Assembly (NCBI GenBank): GCA_964463245.1
Contig: CAYXBU010000001.1
Location: forward strand, 1-64,000
Length of the DNA stretch: 64,000 bases
Reading direction: 5' to 3'
Source of the DNA: CAMEON01 sp964463245
GTDB taxonomy: Bacteria; Bacillota; Clostridia; Oscillospirales; CAG-272
Shown here: piece by piece, positions 25,701-34,202 of the stretch
Position numbering within the stretch: position 1 is the stretch's first letter
Layout: every line of letters starts with the position of its first letter
Position numbers and translations under genes: made by a program
The notes under the pieces: model-generated
Seen by the model: only the letters and a program-made list of their open reading frames with translations
The model's database searches: none
What the model was told of the DNA's origin: nothing

Positions 25701-28700
25701 TATCGGGAGACCCGCGAGAATATCAGCAAGTCTTACGCGGCGGGCGGCTCCAACCGCGGGGCACCCATCATGCTGGAGATCCGCGCCGAGGATTGGGGGC
25801 TGGTCAACAACAGCAAGTACTGTGTCCGCCTCAAGGGACAACTGGATTATCCCGGCGGCGAGGAGCCGGAGCGCAACACCTTCGATTTCACCTTTACCAT
25901 CGACTACGAGGCTCCGCAGGTGCTGGATTACCGCATCCGCTATGAGTCCTATACCGAGAATAAGCAGACCAAGTACCGCATCTACATGGATGTGGATGTG
26001 TATGACAACCAGTATGTGCAGGATCTGATGCCCTGCTATGTCCGTCAGGACAAGGACGGCAACTTCCTGACGCTGGCGACGGAACACCCCCTGCCGGTCT
26101 ACGGGGAGAAGGGGAGCACCTCCACCGTCAGCTTTGAGATCACGGATATATATGAGGACTACGTCAAGGCCGGCAAGCTCTACTTAGTGGTGGAGGACTA
26201 CGCCATGAACCAGACCAGCTATCTGGTGCAGGCCGAGGCGGGTCTGGACGAGCTGGAGACCGCAGGACTTCGTGAGGACGAGTACCTGTCCTTGGTGGAT
26301 ACCGAGACCGAGACGGATGCCGAGGGCAACACCGTGTCCTCCGTGGGGCAGTATGAGCTGTTCATAGCCCCGAACCAGCTCTACCGAGCCACCGTGACCG
26401 CCCCCGAGGGCAACACGCTGGCGCAGAACCTCTCCTTCCGCATCCTGTCCGGCTCCGAGTTCGTCTCGGTGCAGGGCACCGAGGTCTACGGACTGGCGGC
26501 AGGTAAGGCCGTGTTGGAGCTGGGCTTCGGCGAGGGGGATGCACGGCAGGTCTTTGCCGAGGTGGCCTTGACGGTGGAGGGTGAGCCTCTGACCGCTGCC
26601 ACGCCCGACAAGCTGATCCTCTCCCCCGTGACCAATGGCGACTACTATGTGGTCGACCTGGAGGAGAATGCCGCTGTCACCCTGCACCCGGGCACCACCC
26701 TGTCCCTGCGGGCGAGCGTGTCTCCGTGGTATGTACGGAACGTCAAGCTGTCCTGGAGCAGTTCTAACGCCGAGGTCGCATCGGTGGATGCCATCGGCAA
26801 TATCACCACCCACAAGAAGGGCACCGCGTATATCACCGTCAAGGCGGAGGAGTACGACCGCCTGTCCCGCACCGTCAAGGTCACGGTGGACAGCGACTAC
26901 CGTGTCATCAGCTACACCCTGTACGATTACTACGGCGGCGAGGAGTGTGTCATCCCGGAGGACCTCAACATCATGTATCTGGATGAGGAGTGCTTCCGCA
27001 ACAACACCACCCTGCGGCGGGTGGTTCTGCCCTCCACCCTGACCGAGCTGCCCGAGCGCGCCTTTGAGGGCTGCACCAACTTAGAGGAGATCTACATCCC
27101 CAGCCAGTGCATCGTCATCGGCAAGCAGGCCTTCGCCGGCTGTCAGAAGTTGACGACCGTCAAGTTCGGTATGTTCGTGGATCAGGACAAGCATGAATCC
27201 GATGTCTTTACCGGCACCATCACCATCGGTGCCGAGGCCTTCAAGAACTGCCGCGCCCTTACCACCATCGAGAATCAAAAGCGCATGACCTCTATCTGGG
27301 CAAGTGCCTTTGAGGGCTGTATCAGCCTGACTGAGCTGGATCTGACTCAGCTTCGCGTGGCAGGGGACAACGCCTTTGCCGATTGCACCGGCCTTGAGCG
27401 GCTGACGCTGGACGAGAGCACCGCCATCGGCAAGCATATGTTCGACGGCTGTACCTCCCTCCGTGAGCTGGTCTTCCCGGGGGCGATGCTGGCCGAGGGA
27501 GCCTTCAACGGCTGCACGGCCTTAGCCGATGTGACCTTTACGAATCCGCAGTTTAGCGGCATGGGGGATTACGCCCTTGCCAACACCGCTCTCCAGCGGG
27601 TGACCCTGCCGTCGGGTACCTACGCGCTCGGCGCGGGTGCTTTCGCCGATTGCACGCGCCTCAAGAGCGTGGAGCTGTCGCGCGGTACCCACCTCCTGCC
27701 CGGACGGCAGTCCGCCTTTGACGGTTGTGACTGGTTCGGGGCGTACACCGTCCCGACCGACAATCCGTGGCACACGGCCGATAGCGGCATCCTGTACAGC
27801 AAGGACATGACCGAGCTGCAGTCGGTGCCCTACGCCAAGAAGAAGCTGACCCTGCCGAGTACCGTCACCGCCATCGCGGGCGGCGGGTTCGCGGGGGTGG
27901 CGGCACTGGAGGAGATCGACCTCTCGGGTGTCACCACGATCGGCGAGTTCGCCTTTGCCGCCTCCGGCATCAAGACCGTCATCCTGCCGAGCGGCATGAC
28001 GGCCATCCCCGACGGTCTTTTCAGTGGCTGTACCTCGTTGCAGACGGTGCAGGGGACAGAGAAGATCTTGAGGGTCGGCGCGGATGCCTTCCGCGGCTGT
28101 ACCTCCTTGAAGTCGATAGAGCTGCCTCTGGCGGTCTCGCTGGGCGAGGGCGGGTTCCGCGCCTCGGGTCTGACTACGCTGACGGCTCCCGTCCTGACGG
28201 CGGTGGGCGCACGCGCCCTGGAGGGCACGTCGGTGCAGAGACTGCAGCTCCCCGCCCTGACCACCATCGGCGACCGCGCCTTTGCCAACATGAAGAAGCT
28301 GACGAGCATCTCGCTCGGAGCCGTGACTGCCATGGGTACGCAGGTCTTTGCCTCGGATGTGGCTCTGACCACCGTGTCCTTCGGGGAGGGAACGACTCGG
28401 GTCGGGGAATATGCCTTCTTCAGCTCTGCTCCCTCTCAGGCTTTGACCGAGGTCTACCTGCCCGACAGCATGGAGCAGATCGGTCAGTTCGCCTTTGCGG
28501 GACAGACCGGCCTTACCTCCGTGAACCTCTCGGGTGTACGGACGGTGGGCGCATATGCGTTCCTGGATTGTACATCCTTGACCGGGATCGACCTGTCCTC
28601 GGCTGTGACCGTGGGGGATGGTGCCTTCTCCGGAACCGGCCTTGCCGAGGTGGCTCTGCCCCGTGCCGTTACGGTGGGGGAGAAGGCCTTCTCGGGCACA

Positions 28701-30221
28701 CCGCTGACCTCGGTCAGCTTCGGCAGTTTGGAGGTGTTGGGCAGCTTTGCCTTCTCCGGCACACAGCTGACCGAGGTGACCCTGCCATCCTGCTTCTCGG
28801 ACTTCACCTACACCTATTCTTGGGAGGTCTTGGACGAGAAGGGACGCGTGACCGACATCAAGTCCCGTCAGGTCGCCGCCTATGGCGACGGTGCCTTTGC
28901 CAATATCCCGACCCTGACCGCCATTCGCGTTGCGGACGGCTCCGAGGAGTTCCTCTCCCGTGACGGCGTGCTGTACGGAAAGACGGCCAACGGCTATGTC
29001 CTCCTGCAATACCCCGCCGGGCGGGCAGGCGAGGCCTACACCGTGGCGGACGAGACCGTCCGCATCGGCGGCAGTGCCTTTGAGGGAGTGGACGGGCTGA
29101 GTGCCGTGACCTTCCCCTATACGGTGTCCGTCATCGGTACCTACGCCTTCTATAATGCCACCGTGACCCACTATACCTTCAACAGCGTGGAGGCTCCCGT
29201 GCTCCTGTCCAGTTTCGTGGACTTGGAGTCGGTCAAGGGGGACGACGTGCTGACCGTGCTCTTTGGCGGCACGGATGAGTTCAGCACCTCTGTCTTCTAC
29301 GCGAATTTCTATGATTTCGTGGCGAAGGAAGTCCACGGCGACATCTTCAACCCCGAGTTCTATAAGCCCACCGGCTTTGGTCTGCACTTGACCATTCCCA
29401 AAAACGGAAAGGGCTACGATACTCCCATCTGGAAGGGCTTCTTCGGAGACATCAGCAAGACCGATGAGATCCTGCCGGACAACAAGACCCACGCGGCCAT
29501 GGATGCCATTGACGCCATGACAGCATGGATTACCCCGGACGGCATTGCCGCCGCCGACAGCCTGGATGCCCTGACTCCTGCGGCAGATGCGATCTTAGCC
29601 GCCCGCCGTGCTTACAATCGCATCACGGGTGCGGATCAGCTGGCACTCTGTGCCGACCGCTACGAGACCCTGCTGGTCTATGAAAAGGCCATGCGGGAGG
29701 CGCGGGCGGCTCTGGGCAGTCCCGTATTGCCGCTTCGGCTGGAGATGGTCTCCCGCCCGAGCCGCATCGATTACGCGGTCGGGGACAGCTTTGATCCCTC
29801 GGGCATGGTCATCAAGGTCATCTATGACGATGAGTCGGAGGTGATCTTGGAGGATTACCGCCTGGATAAGACCGTGTTGGCCTATGGGGACACATCCGTG
29901 ACGGTCTCCTTCGAGGAGCGCGGCAAGACCTATACGCTGGAGGTGCGGCTGAACGTGCAGGGTGAGCCTCTGCCGGATACTCAGCCCGACACCGAGAACA
30001 CCACTCCCCCCGAGACCGAGCCGGTGACCGAGCCGAGCACTGCCCCCACCGGTTCCGAGACGGATACCGACGCCGTGGAAACCGACGGTGTACCCGGTTG
30101 GGTGCTCCCGCTGGTGCTGGCGGTGGTAGTCGCGGCGTTGGCTGTCGGCGGATCCTTGATCTGCCTGCGGCGGCGGAAGGGCGACCGAGATGCCTCTGCG
30201 GACGAAGGAAAGGAGCAGTGA
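22782..30221 (+). CDS. Giant cell-surface subtilisin-like protease with BspA-type leucine-rich repeats
   Basis: A 2479-residue exported protein. An N-terminal signal peptide (hydrophobic LTLLLLLQGLPLAAVA) and an I9-like propeptide region precede an S8 subtilase domain: Asp217 in ILDTGLDY, His286 in SSHGTHVAG, and Ser639 in GTSMASPN, with a PA domain (about residues 470-590) between His and Ser as in C5a-peptidase-like proteases. Fn3-like and Ig-like (BIG2) beta domains follow to about 1380. Then come many BspA-type LRR units ('AFxgCxxLxxvxLP', about 1390-2150), an Ig-like group 3 domain, a Thr/Pro/Glu linker and a C-terminal membrane segment (WVLPLVLAVVVAALAVGG) with RRRK. GGAGG is seven bases before the ATG at 22782. 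It is the first gene of a long operon that also encodes an oligopeptide importer, which suggests digestion of external protein. Confidence 0.93.
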   Translation: MRSMRYRLRRAVAAVLTLLLLLQGLPLAAVAEGLSYDRDIKTTLAGDRLGTLSRVNGLDTDSLRQQYLSELKEAERANFSGERWVVVELAGDTLYTLYENSSAESFAAFCASEEGQVARNRLEAAQESFLSRLAAAGVAYEKKYSYTAVNNGVALRVNADGYKTMKSMEGVTGVYFSESYAVPTVAVSNNANVYTTGIYDATGIDYRGEGMVVAILDTGLDYTHEAFATMPTSPAWSRQDVADKMAASSIFNAKATVDEVYYNAKVPFAYDYADDDADVFPQYSSHGTHVAGIVAGKSDYVVNKATGETFLGVAPEAQLVICKVFTDNLDSDSLGGADTIDILAALSDCVELGVDVINMSLGSSAGFSDEKSDSFLNGIYERIRAAGISLMVAASNDYSSGFGGGNGTNLASNPDSATVGAPSTYAAALSVASINGQKASYITANDSEDQVAFITESSDENGNEYDFVEQLYRLAGKDKTETLRFKYVVVAGVGRATNYTAQVKKQLKDSEGYDGTIALVKRGDITFAEKVQNAMDNGADAVIIYNNLSGTIRMSLGEVEDPVPTCSISMDAGKVFVDNAQKSVGIISVNAAYKAGPFMSDFSSWGPSPNLELKPEITAHGGEITSAVAGGYDIYSGTSMASPNMAGAVALLRQHLKATTGLSGEALSARVNQVLMSTATIALNEEGNPYSPRKQGAGLAGIADAIAAESYITVKDKDGNIRDKTKIELFDDKEKAGVYTLSFTVNNITDRVVTYSPEVWVMTETLASDKKTVAEKAYILSDSTVRVEVGGKAVSGNITVPAGQSLDVTVTVTLGAEGRKYLDESFVNGMYVEGFVSLQATADTKITVGLPYLAFYGDWNDAPLFDYSEYELAESQKDTGVPAEDKLVASAADTKIVGMYYDDKYILSMGSYLYEMDESDVAIYPDPDKIALSMYDDVGQRTIYELYMVYAGLLRGAAYMDIEITDDATGDVIYRETRENISKSYAAGGSNRGAPIMLEIRAEDWGLVNNSKYCVRLKGQLDYPGGEEPERNTFDFTFTIDYEAPQVLDYRIRYESYTENKQTKYRIYMDVDVYDNQYVQDLMPCYVRQDKDGNFLTLATEHPLPVYGEKGSTSTVSFEITDIYEDYVKAGKLYLVVEDYAMNQTSYLVQAEAGLDELETAGLREDEYLSLVDTETETDAEGNTVSSVGQYELFIAPNQLYRATVTAPEGNTLAQNLSFRILSGSEFVSVQGTEVYGLAAGKAVLELGFGEGDARQVFAEVALTVEGEPLTAATPDKLILSPVTNGDYYVVDLEENAAVTLHPGTTLSLRASVSPWYVRNVKLSWSSSNAEVASVDAIGNITTHKKGTAYITVKAEEYDRLSRTVKVTVDSDYRVISYTLYDYYGGEECVIPEDLNIMYLDEECFRNNTTLRRVVLPSTLTELPERAFEGCTNLEEIYIPSQCIVIGKQAFAGCQKLTTVKFGMFVDQDKHESDVFTGTITIGAEAFKNCRALTTIENQKRMTSIWASAFEGCISLTELDLTQLRVAGDNAFADCTGLERLTLDESTAIGKHMFDGCTSLRELVFPGAMLAEGAFNGCTALADVTFTNPQFSGMGDYALANTALQRVTLPSGTYALGAGAFADCTRLKSVELSRGTHLLPGRQSAFDGCDWFGAYTVPTDNPWHTADSGILYSKDMTELQSVPYAKKKLTLPSTVTAIAGGGFAGVAALEEIDLSGVTTIGEFAFAASGIKTVILPSGMTAIPDGLFSGCTSLQTVQGTEKILRVGADAFRGCTSLKSIELPLAVSLGEGGFRASGLTTLTAPVLTAVGARALEGTSVQRLQLPALTTIGDRAFANMKKLTSISLGAVTAMGTQVFASDVALTTVSFGEGTTRVGEYAFFSSAPSQALTEVYLPDSMEQIGQFAFAGQTGLTSVNLSGVRTVGAYAFLDCTSLTGIDLSSAVTVGDGAFSGTGLAEVALPRAVTVGEKAFSGTPLTSVSFGSLEVLGSFAFSGTQLTEVTLPSCFSDFTYTYSWEVLDEKGRVTDIKSRQVAAYGDGAFANIPTLTAIRVADGSEEFLSRDGVLYGKTANGYVLLQYPAGRAGEAYTVADETVRIGGSAFEGVDGLSAVTFPYTVSVIGTYAFYNATVTHYTFNSVEAPVLLSSFVDLESVKGDDVLTVLFGGTDEFSTSVFYANFYDFVAKEVHGDIFNPEFYKPTGFGLHLTIPKNGKGYDTPIWKGFFGDISKTDEILPDNKTHAAMDAIDAMTAWITPDGIAAADSLDALTPAADAILAARRAYNRITGADQLALCADRYETLLVYEKAMREARAALGSPVLPLRLEMVSRPSRIDYAVGDSFDPSGMVIKVIYDDESEVILEDYRLDKTVLAYGDTSVTVSFEERGKTYTLEVRLNVQGEPLPDTQPDTENTTPPETEPVTEPSTAPTGSETDTDAVETDGVPGWVLPLVLAVVVAALAVGGSLICLRRRKGDRDASADEGKEQ

Positions 30222-30225
30222 GACC

Positions 30226-31389
30226 ATGAGACGATACGCATCCACGGCAAGACGAGTCGGACGGCTCGCGGTACGAGCCCTGTTCGTCACGCTGGCACTT
30301 ATGACTCTGCTTGCATTCGGGGTCTCCTGCCGCAGTACCCGCGCAGGGGATGACCCTCAATACGACCACATCGTGACCTTTGACTACAACTACGGCAACC
30401 TGGATGCCAACTGCCCGACCCAGTATCTGGGGGTCAAGGACGGTGGGCTTGTGGGGATCCGACCGGGGCACAGCGACAGCTTCACGCTGGCCTCGATACA
30501 GGATATGTACATGGCGGGGTGGTATACCCCCCTCTTAGGGGAGGATGGTCAGCCCCTGACAGACCCCGATACCGGCCTTGTGCTGGTGGATCGGCTCTGG
30601 AATTTCGAGTCCGACACCGTGACGGCGGACGTGACCCTGTATGCCCACTGGGTACAGCAGCCCACCCTGACCTTCCGCGATGGGGACACCGGTGAGGTGA
30701 TCTACACCATGCGGGAGGCACCCGGGACTCTGCGCGAGGAGCCCAAGACCACGCTGGACAAGGAGCTGGGGCGCGAGGGGTACACCCTGCGCGGGTGCTA
30801 CGCCGACCGTGAGGGTACGACCGCCTTCTCTTGGCCGTACACCTTTACAGAGGGGGACACCACCGTGTGGGTCTCCTACCTGGAGGGGAACTGGATGATC
30901 GTCCGTACACCCGCCGAGTTCAATACCGGTATAGCCGCAAACGCGAACCTGTATATTGAGAATGACATGGACTTTTCGGACGGCAAGACTGCGTGGATCA
31001 CGCGGGACTTCAACGGTCGGATCTGCGGCAATGGGCATACCCTGCGCGGCATTCGTCTGGAGCTGGAGGCCAGCAAGCTCAAGAGCCGAAACTTCGCCCT
31101 GTTCGGCACTCTGCGCGAGAGCGCGTGGGTGCAGGACATCACCTTTGCCGATGTGGAGATCGCCTTCTCGGCGCAGACCACCGGTAACTACGCCGCGGCA
31201 GGTCTTGCCTGGGCGGCCAAGGAGGGGGCGCGGCTGGAGAACGTGACCCTGACCGGCTCCCTGACCTACGACATCAGCCGAGCACCCACTTCCACCGTCT
31301 CCCCGTGGCTGGCGGATCGCATCGATCCCGCCCCCGCGGACTTCCCCGGCTGTGATTGGAGCGGCTTTATCCTGCGCGAGGCAGCGTGA
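30226..31389 (+). CDS. Lipoprotein with InlB-like and GLUG-like repeats
   Basis: A 387-residue lipoprotein. The signal peptide ends at FGVSC (Cys35). The mature part contains InlB B-type (Listeria-Bacteroides) repeat features, for example AGWYTPLL ... ADVTLYAHW, a second degenerate copy (YTLRGCYADREG), and then a right-handed beta-helix/GLUG-like region (NGRICGNGHTLRGI, NFALFGTLRESAWVQDITF). It starts four bases after the protease stop codon, with AAAGGAG provided inside the protease gene end, so the two are translationally linked. Its architecture is a short version of the two giant lipoproteins at 38.99 and 43.20 kb. Adhesion or glycan/protein binding is possible but not shown. Confidence 0.8.
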   Translation: MRRYASTARRVGRLAVRALFVTLALMTLLAFGVSCRSTRAGDDPQYDHIVTFDYNYGNLDANCPTQYLGVKDGGLVGIRPGHSDSFTLASIQDMYMAGWYTPLLGEDGQPLTDPDTGLVLVDRLWNFESDTVTADVTLYAHWVQQPTLTFRDGDTGEVIYTMREAPGTLREEPKTTLDKELGREGYTLRGCYADREGTTAFSWPYTFTEGDTTVWVSYLEGNWMIVRTPAEFNTGIAANANLYIENDMDFSDGKTAWITRDFNGRICGNGHTLRGIRLELEASKLKSRNFALFGTLRESAWVQDITFADVEIAFSAQTTGNYAAAGLAWAAKEGARLENVTLTGSLTYDISRAPTSTVSPWLADRIDPAPADFPGCDWSGFILREAA

Positions 31390-31432
31390 CCCCGGCTATC
31401 CATGATTTGATACAGAATAAGGAGTAATTGTG

Positions 31433-34117
31433 ATGAAATACAGCTACAACAAGATGTTTCGGGTTTTGAGCACGCTGCTCTCGCTTTTGCTGGTAGCGGC
31501 GACCCTCTTGGGCGTGGTGTCCTGCGGGGGCGGAACCGGCACTGACGGCACGACAGCGGAATCCGGCACAGTCGGTGACGGCACCGGCTCCTCCGGCGGC
31601 GACACGAACCAGCCGAGCGCGCAGGTCTACGACCCTGAGACCCGCCCCTTCTCCATGAGCATCCAGACGCCGGACGGCGTGTTCAACCCCTACTTCTCCA
31701 CCTCCGCCTACGACTCCACTGTGGTGGGACAGACCCAGATCGGGATGCTGTCCACCGACGCGCAGGGCAACATCGTCTGCGGCGAGAACGAGCCGACCGT
31801 TGCGCTGGCGTATACCATCAAGGAGATCGAGGAGAACGGCAAGAAGTACACCGTGTATGAGTTCCTGATCAAGAACGGCATCAAGTTCTCGGACGGCCAG
31901 CCGCTGACCATCAAGGACGTGCTCTTCAACCTGTATGTGTACCTTGACCCGGCCTATACCGGCTCGGCGACCATCTACTCCACCGACATCGTGGGGCTCT
32001 CCAACTACCGTCTGCAGAAGGTGGGGGACATCAATGATGACTCTGCCTCCTCCTTTGAGCAGACCTTCGTGGACGAGGCCAACACCCGCATCCAGAACCT
32101 GATCGATTATGTCTGCTTAGTCGGCAAGGGCGTCAAGGCGGAGGATAAGCCCTCCGACGTGTGGTCGGATGCCGAGAAGGCCGCCATGCTCAAGGATTAT
32201 CAGACGGTCGCGGCCGCCTTCAAGGAGGAGCTGATCAAGGACTATAACGCCATCGACAAGGAGTCCTACAAGGATTGGGGCTTTACCGAGGCATGGCAGA
32301 TATTCCTTTACAACGATGGCGGCCGCAGTGAGCTGTTGCTGGAGAACCCCGAGCGTCCCGGCTACCCGCTCAAGGACGAGGACGGCAACTACAAGCTGGA
32401 CACGACCGAGGCCGAGCGCATCTACGACGAGGAGATCCGCGAGTATCTGGACGCACACAAGGATATGACGACCGAGGATGCCATCAAGGCCTTCTGCGTG
32501 GAGTCGGTGTACGAGTCCTACTTCCCCGAGACCGACATCAAGGAGACCAACGCCGACAACTTTGAGATGGTCGTGAAGTATTGGCAGACCGCCTCCACCA
32601 TTCTGGATCAGTTCACCGCCGAGGCCAAGAGTGCCTACTTCGCGGGGACGACCCGTGCGGTGCCCAACATCACCGGTATCACCACCCGCAAGACCTCCGA
32701 GTTTTACGGCGCGACTCTGTCGGGCGAGCATGATGTGCTGAGCATCAAGATCAATGACGTTGACCCCAAGGCGATCTACAACTTTGCCTTCACGGTCGCC
32801 CCCATGCACTACTACTCCACCACCGACTGGAACGGCAAGAACTACATCGAGACCTTCAACGGCAAGGACGAGTTCGGGCTGGAATACGGCAGCATCCAGT
32901 TCATGAACGAGGTCATCAATGCTCCCGAGAAGGTGGGACTGCCGCTCGGCGCGGGTCCCTACATGGCCTCCAACGCCAAGGGCTCCGGGGAAGTGACTTC
33001 CGCTACCTTCTTCAACAATAACTTCATCTACTATGAGCGCAACCCCTACTTTGAGACGGTCGGAAGCGGCCTGTCCAATGCCAAGATCAAGTACATCCGC
33101 TACAAGGTCGTGGAGTCGGATCAGATCATCAACGCGCTGGCCAACGGGGACATCGACTTCGGCGACCCCAGCGCGACCCAGGAGAACATCGCCACGGCGG
33201 ATTCTGCGGGTCTGGGACACGTGGAGATCATGACCTCCGGCTACGGCTATGTCGGCATCAACCCCCGCTTCGTGCCCAACATCACGGTGCGCCGCGCCAT
33301 CATGAAGGCCATGGACACCGCGCTCATCACCCAGAACTACTACAAGGGCGGCCTTGCCGAGATCATCTACCGCCCCATGTCCAAGACCTCGTGGGCATAC
33401 CCCACCTCGGCAACCGTGTATAAGAATGCGGCTCTGGGGCTGGATTATTCCTTTGATTCGACCGGCTATGTCATCGAGGATATGCTGAAGGCCGAGGGCT
33501 ATGAGAAGGTAGACGGCGTGTACGAGAAGTACATCGATGGCTACGGGCTGGATCGCCTGAGCGGCTCCAACTACCGCCTGACCATCGCGGGCGGCTCCAC
33601 CGACCACCCCGCCTACGCCATGTTCCTCAAGGCCGCCGATATCCTCAACAAGGCGGGCTTTGATGTCAAGGTCGTGACCTCGCAGACAGCTCTGTCCGAC
33701 CTGTCGGCCGGTAAGCTGGCCATCTGGGCAGCGGCCTGGTCCTCCACCATCGACCCGGATATGTATCAGGTCTACCACATCGACTCCCAAGCAAGCTCCA
33801 CCTCCAACTGGGGCTACAAGCAGATCAAGGCCGGAAAGGCGACCGAGGCCTACTCCGAGGCGTATCGGATCATCGTGGAGCTGTCGGAGCTGATCGATGC
33901 CGGCCGCGCCACCACCGACCAGCTCGAGCGCAAAGACATCTACGCGCAGGCACTGGATAAGATCATGGAGTTGGCGGTCGAGATGCCGACCTACCAGCGC
34001 AAGGATATGTCCTGCTACAACAAGGAGCTTCTCAACGAGAGCACCATGACCCCCGAGAGCGAACGCTCGCCCTACAACGGGCTGATCTCCCGCATCTGGG
34101 AGCTGAATTATCGGTAA
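31433..34117 (+). CDS. oppA: Oligopeptide ABC transporter substrate-binding lipoprotein, enlarged
   Basis: Extracytoplasmic binding protein of the SBP_bac_5 (OppA/DppA) family. The lipobox is LGVVSC (Cys31), followed by a Gly/Thr/Ser spacer. Family features are the early FSMSIQTPDGVFNPYFS, KNGIKFSDGQPLTIKDV, the later RRAIMKAMD and the C-terminal half with a second lobe. At 894 residues it is far longer than the usual 520-600; about 220 extra residues (roughly 190-410), mostly helical and charged, are inserted after NLYVYLDPAYTGS. The ATG at 31433 has AAGGAG eight bases upstream. The permease genes follow after a hairpin. The enlarged OppB in the same operon suggests that the two insertions work together, an inference. 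Confidence 0.9.
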   Translation: MKYSYNKMFRVLSTLLSLLLVAATLLGVVSCGGGTGTDGTTAESGTVGDGTGSSGGDTNQPSAQVYDPETRPFSMSIQTPDGVFNPYFSTSAYDSTVVGQTQIGMLSTDAQGNIVCGENEPTVALAYTIKEIEENGKKYTVYEFLIKNGIKFSDGQPLTIKDVLFNLYVYLDPAYTGSATIYSTDIVGLSNYRLQKVGDINDDSASSFEQTFVDEANTRIQNLIDYVCLVGKGVKAEDKPSDVWSDAEKAAMLKDYQTVAAAFKEELIKDYNAIDKESYKDWGFTEAWQIFLYNDGGRSELLLENPERPGYPLKDEDGNYKLDTTEAERIYDEEIREYLDAHKDMTTEDAIKAFCVESVYESYFPETDIKETNADNFEMVVKYWQTASTILDQFTAEAKSAYFAGTTRAVPNITGITTRKTSEFYGATLSGEHDVLSIKINDVDPKAIYNFAFTVAPMHYYSTTDWNGKNYIETFNGKDEFGLEYGSIQFMNEVINAPEKVGLPLGAGPYMASNAKGSGEVTSATFFNNNFIYYERNPYFETVGSGLSNAKIKYIRYKVVESDQIINALANGDIDFGDPSATQENIATADSAGLGHVEIMTSGYGYVGINPRFVPNITVRRAIMKAMDTALITQNYYKGGLAEIIYRPMSKTSWAYPTSATVYKNAALGLDYSFDSTGYVIEDMLKAEGYEKVDGVYEKYIDGYGLDRLSGSNYRLTIAGGSTDHPAYAMFLKAADILNKAGFDVKVVTSQTALSDLSAGKLAIWAAAWSSTIDPDMYQVYHIDSQASSTSNWGYKQIKAGKATEAYSEAYRIIVELSELIDAGRATTDQLERKDIYAQALDKIMELAVEMPTYQRKDMSCYNKELLNESTMTPESERSPYNGLISRIWELNYR

Positions 34118-34136
34118 GCCCATTCCCCGGGATACC

Positions 34137-34169
34137 CGCAAGAGACCCCCACGACGGGGGTCTCTTGCG
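34137..34169 (+). other. Intercistronic hairpin between oppA and oppB
   Basis: CGCAAGAGACCCCC and its exact complement (14-base arms, 34137-34150 and 34156-34169) around ACGAC. There is no T-run after it, so it is more likely a partial attenuator or a 3'-end stabiliser that lets oppA mRNA outnumber the permease mRNA. Confidence 0.65.
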
Positions 34170-34202
34170 AGATGCCCGAATCCGTGAAAGGGACAACAAG
34201 AA

